DNA of 5,917 bases from Bacteroidota bacterium (lineage in GTDB: Bacteria; Bacteroidota; Bacteroidia; Bacteroidales; Lentimicrobiaceae), in contig JAEYXG010000043.1 in the NCBI GenBank assembly GCA_023428585.1, positions 1 through 5,917 of the forward strand. Reading direction: 5' to 3'. How positions within the stretch are numbered: the first letter of the stretch is position 1; the number at the start of each line of letters is the position of its first letter. Below are positions 1 through 5,246 of the stretch, piece by piece. Below the pieces are notes generated by a model. It saw only the letters and a list, made by a program, of their open reading frames with translations. It was not told the origin of the DNA and did no database searches. A program made the position numbers and the translations under genes.

Positions 1-709
1 CACCGGAGCTGCTGCGACCACCGCCACTTCCCAACATAGAGAGTAATAACCATAATGGTAGATTGCTCTTCCTGCCAATTGTGTGGTTATTGTCGTTATT
101 GTTCTTGCCGATGAGACTTACAACGATAAAAATGAGAAGGAGCAATAAAAAGACGAATCCTCCCTTTTTACCGTCATTAGAATTTGAATAGTCGTCAGCC
201 TTGTATTTGCCCATCAACAGATCAGAAACAATACTAACGCCTGCAATAATGCCATCATAATACCTATTTTCCTTGAATCGGGGAATCATTTCATTGTCGA
301 TAATTCGTCTTGATACAGCATCTGTAATGACATCCTCCAATCCATAGCCGGTTGAGAAAGCAACCTTGCCACTTTCATTGCCAATTTTAGGTTTTATCAA
401 TATAACCAGCCCATTGCTGGTGTTTTTTTGACCAACGCCCCATTTCTGTCCTATTCTTTGAGCCATGTCATCAACATCATATCCCTGTAAGTCTTTGAGA
501 ATAACTACAGTTATCTGAGTCGATGTGCTGTCACTATATGCCACTAAATATTGTTCTAATTGCATTTTCTCCGATTCACTGAGTATTGAAGCAAAGTCGT
601 TCACTAGCTGCGGCGGGACAGGTGGATTGGGGACCTGTGCAACAACCTTGAAAATCAAGCATTGAAACAATATGGTTATAAGAAGGAATAATCGGTATTT
701 AGTGCTCAT
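1..709 (-). CDS. YgcG-like secreted/membrane TPM-domain protein, C-terminus cut by window edge
   Basis: The reading frame is open from the ATG at 709 to the window start, giving 236 complete residues and no stop, so the C-terminus is missing. Residues 1-24 look like a signal peptide: a basic start (MSTKYR), a hydrophobic core and a VVA/Q cleavage site. Cys17 has Gln before it, so this is not a lipobox. A TPM domain (PF04536 type) follows at about 34-165, with family landmarks VNDFASILSESE (36-47), WGVGQKNTSNGLVILI (90-105), STGYGLEDVITDA (119-131) and IPRFKENRYYDGI (142-154). A transmembrane helix lies at 185-200, a second hydrophobic patch at 217-226, and a Gly/Ser-rich tail starts at 227, as is usual in YgcG proteins. 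TPM proteins have been linked to phosphatase activity (plant TLP18.3) and to membrane or photosystem repair, but the bacterial role is unclear. The upstream ATG at 720 meets a stop after four codons, so 709 is the start. It is the third gene of the lemA cluster, 59 bases after the preceding stop. Confidence 0.9.
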   Translation of the reverse strand, partial: MSTKYRLFLLITILFQCLIFKVVAQVPNPPVPPQLVNDFASILSESEKMQLEQYLVAYSDSTSTQITVVILKDLQGYDVDDMAQRIGQKWGVGQKNTSNGLVILIKPKIGNESGKVAFSTGYGLEDVITDAVSRRIIDNEMIPRFKENRYYDGIIAGVSIVSDLLMGKYKADDYSNSNDGKKGGFVFLLLLLIFIVVSLIGKNNNDNNHTIGRKSNLPLWLLLSMLGSGGGRSSSG

Positions 710-724
710 ATAGATTGCATTGCA

Positions 725-762
725 GGAAGATATTACCTTAAAGCTTAAAGGCAATATCTTCC
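725..762 (-). repeat. Intergenic hairpin between the two TPM genes
   Basis: The arms at 725-734 and 753-762 are perfect 10-base inverted repeats (GGAAGATATT / AATATCTTCC). They continue through position 735/752 into a 4-bp inner stem (736-739 with 748-751) around an 8-base loop. On the plus strand 735/752 is an A-C mismatch, but in minus-strand RNA it becomes a G-U pair, so the transcript can form an unbroken 15-pair stem. The hairpin fills most of the 59-base gap. It starts 6 bases after the upstream stop codon and ends 15 bases before the next ATG. No U-run follows it, so it is not a standard terminator. A role in mRNA processing, partial attenuation or control of translation of the last gene is inference. 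Confidence 0.7.
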
Positions 763-768
763 AAAGAA

Positions 769-1215
769 TTAATTATTGTCAAATGAGATTTCATCATTTA
801 GTTCATTAATATCGTCTCTCTGATAGGGAAAATGTTCCTTTAATTGCTCGCCAGCCTTTTCAATCCCGGCAACAATGCCTTCAGCAAATCGCCCTTCCCT
901 AAAGTGATTGATCATAAGGATTTTAGTACTTTCCCAAAAGTCAGCCGGTACAACTGCGTTGATTCCTGAATCACCCAAGATAGCAAAGCTTCGGTTTTCT
1001 ATGGCCACATAAAATAATACTCCATTTTTTGAAGTTGTTTTATCCATGCCAATTGATTTGAAAATATGGGCGGCACGGTCGAGTACATCCCCTTTGCATT
1101 TTTTTTGAATATGCACCCTGATTTCGCCTGATGTATTCAACTCTGCATTTAAGATAGCTTGCTTGATATCATCCTGTTGCTCAGGTGTAAAGAAATTTTT
1201 AGCTGAATTGGGCAT
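769..1215 (-). CDS. Cytosolic TPM-domain protein (148 aa)
   Basis: This is a complete, short, single-domain TPM protein (PF04536 type) with no signal peptide and no membrane helix, so it probably acts in the cytoplasm. Landmarks seen are FFTPEQQDDI (8-17), TSGEIRVHI (28-36), the core KNGVLFYVAIENRSFAILGD (63-82) followed by SGI, FREGRFAEGIVAGIE (105-119), and an HFPYQRDDINELNDEIS tail (128-144). That tail is characteristic of the Bacteroidetes TPM proteins encoded next to lemA. The start ATG at 1215 gives a family-typical N-terminus. The gene lies 89 bases downstream of lemA and 59 bases upstream of the secreted TPM gene on the same strand, with no clear terminator between them, so co-transcription is likely. 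Function is unproven. Phosphatase-like activity or a membrane-repair role are suggestions from distant relatives only. Confidence 0.93.
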   Translation of the reverse strand: MPNSAKNFFTPEQQDDIKQAILNAELNTSGEIRVHIQKKCKGDVLDRAAHIFKSIGMDKTTSKNGVLFYVAIENRSFAILGDSGINAVVPADFWESTKILMINHFREGRFAEGIVAGIEKAGEQLKEHFPYQRDDINELNDEISFDNN

Positions 1216-1249
1216 TACAACATTCTTTGTATTATTTGAACTGGTTAAT

Positions 1250-1293
1250 CATTATCAGCATCGGCTGAATAATAATGGTGGCATGGCAATGCC
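1250..1293 (-). repeat. Two tandem small hairpins in the lemA-TPM gap
   Basis: Two short inverted repeats sit 11 bases apart: TCAGC-ATCG-GCTGA at 1255-1268 and GGCAT-GGCA-ATGCC at 1280-1293. Each has a 5-bp stem and a 4-base loop. The first can be lengthened by pairing 1250-1255 with 1272-1277 across a 4-base bulge. A competing pairing joins 1260-1265 (ATCGGC) with 1291-1296 (GCCGAT), which would exclude both. There is no T-run, so they are unlikely to stop transcription fully. They lie 11 bases after the lemA stop codon. Stems this short can occur by chance. Confidence 0.35.
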
Positions 1294-1304
1294 GATAAAT
1301 TAGA

Positions 1305-1895
1305 TTAGAATTGTACTTCAGGTGCCTGTTCAGCTCCTTCATCAGCCTTGAAATATGCTTTTCTTTCAAATCCAAACAAGCCTGCAAAGATGTTACTGGG
1401 GAATCGACGAATTTGAGCGTTGTAGTTCTGTGCAGTTTCATTAAAGTTGCGGCGCTCAACAGTGATCCTATTCTCTGTACCTTCAAGTTGCGATTGGAGA
1501 TCCATAAAATTTTGGTTTGCTTTCAGGTCAGGATAACGTTCTACAACAACCATCAATCTGGATAAAGCTGAACTTAATCCCTGTTGAGCCTGTTGAAATT
1601 GTTGGATGGAATTCTCATCAAGATTTTCAGCATTTACATTTACACCGGTTGCTTTTGACCGAGCTTCAATGACTTGAGTTAATGTCTTTTGTTCAAAGTC
1701 AGCATACCCTTTTACGGTGTTGACCAGGTTGGGTATCAGATCCGCACGTCGTTGATACACATTTTCAACCTGTGACCATGCTCCGGTTACCTTTTCTTCT
1801 GAATTGACTAAACCATTGTATGTGTTCTTACCCCAGAGAAAGGCTATAAGAACTATGCCTACTACTACAAGAATGGTTACTAGTGATTTTTTCAT
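1305..1895 (-). CDS. lemA: LemA family membrane-anchored protein
   Basis: This is a complete LemA-family protein (PF04011 type) of 196 aa, the usual family length. It has one N-terminal membrane anchor at residues 4-22 after a KK start, then a mostly helical body that in known LemA structures forms a long coiled bundle. The family signatures are all present: TYNGLV (25-30), AWSQVENVYQRRADLIPNL (39-57), VKGYADFE (61-68), RYPDLKANQNFMDLQSQLEG (120-139), ENRITVERRNFNETAQNYN (141-159) and RRFPSNIFAGLFGF (163-176). The N-out or N-in orientation cannot be decided here. LemA is widespread but of unknown biochemical role. In Bacteroidetes it commonly precedes one or two TPM genes, as it does here, which suggests the products work together at the envelope. 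It is the first gene of the cluster, with an AT-rich leader and no clear ribosome binding site. The htpG terminator isolates it from upstream transcription. Confidence 0.95.
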   Translation of the reverse strand: MKKSLVTILVVVGIVLIAFLWGKNTYNGLVNSEEKVTGAWSQVENVYQRRADLIPNLVNTVKGYADFEQKTLTQVIEARSKATGVNVNAENLDENSIQQFQQAQQGLSSALSRLMVVVERYPDLKANQNFMDLQSQLEGTENRITVERRNFNETAQNYNAQIRRFPSNIFAGLFGFERKAYFKADEGAEQAPEVQF

Positions 1896-1952
1896 GTTGG
1901 AAAATTTTTTAATGTTTCGTAAAAGTAATAATTTTTGTAACTGTTAAATATG

Positions 1953-1988
1953 ATAAAAGACCCGGAATATATTATCCGGGTCTTTTAT
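1953..1988 (-). terminator. Intrinsic terminator after htpG
   Basis: A perfect 14-bp inverted repeat (1953-1966 with 1975-1988) encloses an 8-base loop. Its core is GACCCGG / CCGGGTC, flanked by A-rich and T-rich ends. In minus-strand RNA the GC core is followed by UUUUAU, and the structure starts only 3 bases after the htpG stop codon. This is a typical rho-independent terminator. It separates htpG from lemA, which has the same orientation, so lemA needs its own promoter in 1896-1952 or readthrough. Confidence 0.92.
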
Positions 1989-1991
1989 TTA

Positions 1992-3899
1992 TTATTTAAG
2001 GATTTCCAAACTGCGCTTAATGAAAACGGTCAATTCTTCACCTTTTAACAAATTCTGCGAAAGCTTGGCGATATCAATGAGCTGTTTGGCCATATTCTTT
2101 CTTGTGGTTTCATCCTTTTCATCATGTATTTTGGTGATCAACGGATGGTTTGAATTTACAACCAAGTTAAATGAATCAGGCAGGTTTCCCATGTAATTCA
2201 TACCGCCACCTCCTAACATCGACATGTCTTTCATTCGTCTCATAAACTCGGGTCGTGTAATTTGAACCGGCATACTGGTTTCACTCATACTTTCAAAGAC
2301 TACATGATAATGCTCCTTGCCTGCTACTTCTTCAAAAATAGGCTTGATGTCCTTCTGTTCATCATCTGAAAGTTTGGATGGCATAGGCTCATCCTTCTTG
2401 ATAAGTTTATCAGGAACATCAGAGTCAACACGTACAAAACTGGTATTCTCGAATTTTTGTTCCAGGGTATTGATGAAATGGTTATCGAGCACACCATCCA
2501 TTACCAGTATATTATAACCCAATGAACTTGCTGCTTCTACAAAGCCATGTTGCTCAGTGGCATCTGATGTGTAGAGATGTACTAGTTTTTTGTCTTTGTC
2601 AGTTTGTGTGTCATTAATCAGGTTTTTATACTCTTCAAAAGTGTAGAATTTCCCATTGGTATCCTTGAGAAGGGTGAACTTCTCAGCTCTTTCCCAGAAT
2701 TTAGGTTCACTAATTATACCATATTCAATAAAGATGCGGATATCATCCCATTTGTTTTCAAATTCAGCTCGATTGTTTTTAAAGATATCTTCAAGTTTAT
2801 CTGCCACTTTCTTCATAATGTGATTTGATATCTTCTTCACACTGGAATCGCTTTGCAGATAAGATCTTGATACATTAAGAGGGATATCGGGTGAATCAAT
2901 AACGCCGTGCATCAGGGTGAGGAAATCAGGTACTATTCCTTCAACTGAATCAGTAACAAATACCTGATTGGAATAAAGTTGGATTTTCTCTTTCTGCACT
3001 TCAATATTCTTCTTGACCTTCGGGAAATATAGTATTCCCGTCAGGTTAAAAGGATAATCAACATTAAGGTGGATATTAAACAGTGGATCATCAAACGTGA
3101 AAGGATAAAGCTCGTGATAAAAGCCATTGTAATCTTCGGTCGTTAAATCAGTGGGTTTACGTTTCCATGCTGGACTCGTATTGTTGATTATGCGGGGGGC
3201 CTTTTTTTCATCATATTTATCCTCGCCCTTATCATCTTTGACGCCTTCTACCTTCTCCCATTTTGTTTCATCGCCAAAGCGAATAGGGATAGGCAGGAAC
3301 TTGCAATACTTTTTCAGGAGCTCAAGAATTCTGGATTCTTCCAAAAACTCTACTGAGTCATCTGCAATGTGCAGGACAATGTCAGTTCCACGGTTGACTT
3401 TCTCAGTTTCTGTAAGGGTATATTCGGGGCTTCCGTCACATTCCCATTTTACGGCCTTTGAACCAGGACCTTTACGATAGGTTTTACTATAGATTTCAAC
3501 TTTCTTTGAAACCATGAATGATGAATAGAAACCAAGGCCAAAATGGCCAATCAATTGAGCAGCATCAGCTTCACTTTTACCTTTATATTTTTTTACAAAT
3601 TCTTCTGCACCGGAAAAAGCAATCTGATTGATGTATTTATCAACTTCTTCAGCTGTCATTCCTATTCCTTGATCTCTGATGGTCAAGGTTTTATTCTCCT
3701 TATCCAAAATGACCTCTATAGTCAAATCACCGAGTTCATCTTTAACTTGCCCCATAGATGATAGGGCATTTAATTTCTGGGTTGCATCAACTGCATTGGA
3801 AATCAATTCCCTAAGGAATATCTCATGATCTGAATAAAGGAATTTCTTGATTATTGGAAAAATGTTTTCCGTTTGAACATTGATCTTTCCTGTTTGCAT
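1992..3899 (-). CDS. htpG: Molecular chaperone HtpG (bacterial Hsp90)
   Basis: HtpG is an ATP-dependent dimeric cytosolic chaperone that remodels client proteins, usually with DnaK. With the start at 3899 the protein has 635 aa, normal for the family. The N-terminal GHKL ATPase domain shows TENIFPIIKKFLYSDHEIFL (10-29), RELISNAVDA (30-39; Glu31 predicted catalytic, Asn35 Mg/ATP), DQGIGM (76-81), GHFGLGFYSSFMV (118-130) and RGTDIVLHI (170-178). A short charged stretch (about 210-233) joins it to the middle domain, which has DYNGFYHELY (256-265), GILYFP (288-293), VFVTD (313-317) and IPLNVSRSYLQ (339-349). Arg345 probably matches the middle-domain ATP-contacting arginine. The C-terminal dimerisation domain follows to ...SLEILK. 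The frame extends upstream to an ATG at 3995, but those 32 residues do not resemble the family and run through the likely promoter. Homologues begin at MQxGKI, so 3899 is preferred. The gene is divergent from ilvE and has its own terminator. Confidence 0.97.
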   Translation of the reverse strand: MQTGKINVQTENIFPIIKKFLYSDHEIFLRELISNAVDATQKLNALSSMGQVKDELGDLTIEVILDKENKTLTIRDQGIGMTAEEVDKYINQIAFSGAEEFVKKYKGKSEADAAQLIGHFGLGFYSSFMVSKKVEIYSKTYRKGPGSKAVKWECDGSPEYTLTETEKVNRGTDIVLHIADDSVEFLEESRILELLKKYCKFLPIPIRFGDETKWEKVEGVKDDKGEDKYDEKKAPRIINNTSPAWKRKPTDLTTEDYNGFYHELYPFTFDDPLFNIHLNVDYPFNLTGILYFPKVKKNIEVQKEKIQLYSNQVFVTDSVEGIVPDFLTLMHGVIDSPDIPLNVSRSYLQSDSSVKKISNHIMKKVADKLEDIFKNNRAEFENKWDDIRIFIEYGIISEPKFWERAEKFTLLKDTNGKFYTFEEYKNLINDTQTDKDKKLVHLYTSDATEQHGFVEAASSLGYNILVMDGVLDNHFINTLEQKFENTSFVRVDSDVPDKLIKKDEPMPSKLSDDEQKDIKPIFEEVAGKEHYHVVFESMSETSMPVQITRPEFMRRMKDMSMLGGGGMNYMGNLPDSFNLVVNSNHPLITKIHDEKDETTRKNMAKQLIDIAKLSQNLLKGEELTVFIKRSLEILK

Positions 3900-3937
3900 A
3901 TTACATTCAATTTTTAAAGTCAGTAATTCCTTTTCTT

Positions 3938-3971
3938 CAAATGGTATGCCAATTGAAAAAAAACTGACAAA
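3938..3971 (-). promoter_or_regulatory. Candidate htpG promoter (Bacteroidetes type)
   Basis: On the minus strand, TTTG (3971-3968) is followed after 21 bases by TACCATTTG (3946-3938). The Bacteroidetes primary sigma factor is known to use TTTG about 19-21 bases before TAnnTTTG. Here the downstream box has one extra base between TA and TTTG. Transcription would begin near 3930, giving a leader of roughly 30 bases before the ATG at 3899. The longer ORF start at 3995 would lie upstream of this transcript. The match is by eye. Confidence 0.38.
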
Positions 3972-3978
3972 ATGGCTG
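3964..3978. promoter_or_regulatory. Near-palindromic element upstream of htpG
   Basis: CTGACA-AAA-TGGCTG is an imperfect inverted repeat: four of six arm positions pair. It overlaps the upstream box of the candidate htpG promoter and sits 65-79 bases before the htpG ATG. The position suggests a binding site for a regulator of heat-shock or chaperone genes. No regulator is encoded in the window and I cannot assign one. It could be chance. Confidence 0.3.
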
Positions 3979-4021
3979 TTTTGCAGGAAAAGCATTAATA
4001 GAAACTATTTTCACAATTCTC

Positions 4022-4052
4022 ATTGCCACCTTAAGGAAAGTTCCTAATTTAG
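4022..4052 (+). promoter_or_regulatory. Candidate ilvE promoter (Bacteroidetes type)
   Basis: ATTG (4022-4025), a 19-base spacer and TAATTTAG (4045-4052) match the Bacteroidetes TTTG-N19-21-TAnnTTTG pattern with one mismatch in each box. Transcription would start near 4058-4060, giving a leader of about 35-40 bases. An imperfect inverted repeat, AGGAA-AG-TTCCT (4034-4045), touches the downstream box and could be an operator. No leader peptide rich in Leu/Ile/Val and no attenuator hairpin is visible in the leader. Confidence 0.4.
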
Positions 4053-4095
4053 CCACTTATAACAATGCAGTAAACAACCTTAAAAATATAAGCAT

Positions 4096-5115
4096 ATGTT
4101 AGAAATGGATTGGAGTCATCTACCTTTCGGTTATGTCAAGACCGACTACAATGTTCGCTGTTATTACAGGAATGGAAAATGGGGAGAAATTGAAACGTCT
4201 TCATCAGAAGTTATTAACATTCACATGGCTGCATCATCATTGCACTATGGACAGGAAGCATTTGAAGGAATGAAAGCCTTCAGGGGCAAAGACGGGAAGA
4301 TCAGGATCTTCCGTTGGGAAGAGAATGCTGCCCGTATGGAAAGTTCAGCCAAGGGTGTTATGATGTCAGTAGTGCCAAGAGAAATCTTTCTGGAATCAAT
4401 TGTTAAAGTCATCAAATTGAATGAACGTTTTATACCTCCTTATGGCACTGGAGCCTCGTTGTATATTCGTCCATTACTAATTGGGACCGGCGCACGGGTA
4501 GGCGTGGCACCGGCTGATGAATATTTATTTATGGTATTTGTTACACCTGTTGGTCCATACTTCAAAGAAGGCTTTAAGCCTGTGGCAGTGCAGATAGCCC
4601 GTGATTATGACCGTGCAGCACCTAAAGGAACCGGCCGCTATAAAGTGGGTGGCAACTACGCTGCAAGTTTGTTGGCTGGTGAGGAAGCTCATGCTTCAGG
4701 TTATGCTGCTGCCTTATTCCTTGATGCCAAAGAAAAGAAATATATTGATGAAGCCGGCCCAGCCAACTTTTTCGCTATTAAAGGCAACAAGTATATTACG
4801 CCAAAATCTGAATCTATCCTGCCTTCTATTACTAATAAAAGTTTGATGGTTTTAGCCAAAAGCTTTGGTATGGAAATTGAAGTGCGCCCGGTAGAAGTTG
4901 GTGAACTAGATGGTTTTGATGAAGTTGGAGCATGCGGAACTGCAGCTGTTATTTCGCCAATCTATAAAATTGATGACCACCTTACCGGTCATGTATATAC
5001 TTATTGCAAGGATGGACAGGCTGGCCCTATTTCCACTAAATTATACAAAAAACTACAGGCTATTCAGAATGGTGAAGCACCTGATGAATTTAACTGGAAC
5101 TACATTGTCGAGTAA
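4096..5115 (+). CDS. ilvE: Branched-chain amino acid aminotransferase
   Basis: This PLP enzyme swaps the amino group between glutamate and the 2-oxo acids of Val, Leu and Ile. It catalyses the last step of their synthesis and the first of their degradation, in the cytosol. At 339 aa it is a fold-type IV (aminotransferase class IV) enzyme of the longer BCAT subgroup, close to the eukaryotic BCAT layout. Seen are HYGQEAFEGMKAFRGKDGKI (50-69), YIRPLLIGTGARVGV (123-137), GTGRYKVGGNYAASLLAG (178-195) with Lys183 as the predicted PLP lysine, YIDEAGPANFF (216-226) and the phosphate-binding GTAAVISPI (281-289). The first ATG (4096) is used. An in-frame ATG at 4105 (residue 4, MDWSHLPFGY) would match many homologues equally well. 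No Shine-Dalgarno sequence is visible. The gene appears to be transcribed alone, with its own promoter candidate and terminator and no other ilv or leu genes beside it. Confidence 0.95.
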   Translation: MLEMDWSHLPFGYVKTDYNVRCYYRNGKWGEIETSSSEVINIHMAASSLHYGQEAFEGMKAFRGKDGKIRIFRWEENAARMESSAKGVMMSVVPREIFLESIVKVIKLNERFIPPYGTGASLYIRPLLIGTGARVGVAPADEYLFMVFVTPVGPYFKEGFKPVAVQIARDYDRAAPKGTGRYKVGGNYAASLLAGEEAHASGYAAALFLDAKEKKYIDEAGPANFFAIKGNKYITPKSESILPSITNKSLMVLAKSFGMEIEVRPVEVGELDGFDEVGACGTAAVISPIYKIDDHLTGHVYTYCKDGQAGPISTKLYKKLQAIQNGEAPDEFNWNYIVE

Positions 5116-5137
5116 ATTGTAGTGAGTTCGTATTGAT

Positions 5138-5169
5138 AAAGGAGTTCTTGTTTTAAGAACTCCTTTTTT
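5138..5169 (+). terminator. Intrinsic terminator after ilvE
   Basis: A perfect 12-bp inverted repeat (AAAGGAGTTCTT at 5138-5149 with AAGAACTCCTTT at 5155-5166) has a 5-base loop. A T-run follows (5164-5169, then C and TTT). It lies 23 bases after the ilvE stop. On the minus strand the U-run after the stem is only three bases, so it would be a weaker stop for pyrF transcription coming the other way. Confidence 0.93.
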
Positions 5170-5246
5170 CTTTCATTTATAATTGTAAATTTTATGCTGG
5201 AAATTCGGAAGACTTTACCTAGGTGCAGGTAGAATTCTATAAAAAA

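Noticed and set aside
1232..1565. Open frames of about 84 aa on both strands over the 3' half of lemA
   Set aside because: They lie out of frame or antisense to a well-supported gene and resemble no family.
1920..1948. Possible lemA promoter TTTA-N17-TACTTTTA on the minus strand
   Set aside because: Both boxes have mismatches and the 17-base spacer is shorter than expected. A promoter is likely in 1896-1952, but I cannot place it.
2317..3761. Several plus-strand open frames of 66-109 aa inside htpG
   Set aside because: They are antisense shadows of a conserved coding region, with low-complexity Ser/Phe-rich translations and no start signals.
3900..3995. 32-residue N-terminal extension of htpG
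   Set aside because: It is not similar to Hsp90, it overlaps the likely promoter, and the family-typical start is at 3899.
3941..4073. Short plus-strand ORFs (ATG at 3941, 3972 and 4065) as an ilvE leader peptide
   Set aside because: They encode at most 8 residues, are not enriched in Leu/Ile/Val, and two lie upstream of the candidate ilvE promoter.
4601..5122. Out-of-frame plus-strand ORFs within ilvE
   Set aside because: They are alternative-frame shadows of ilvE without family similarity.
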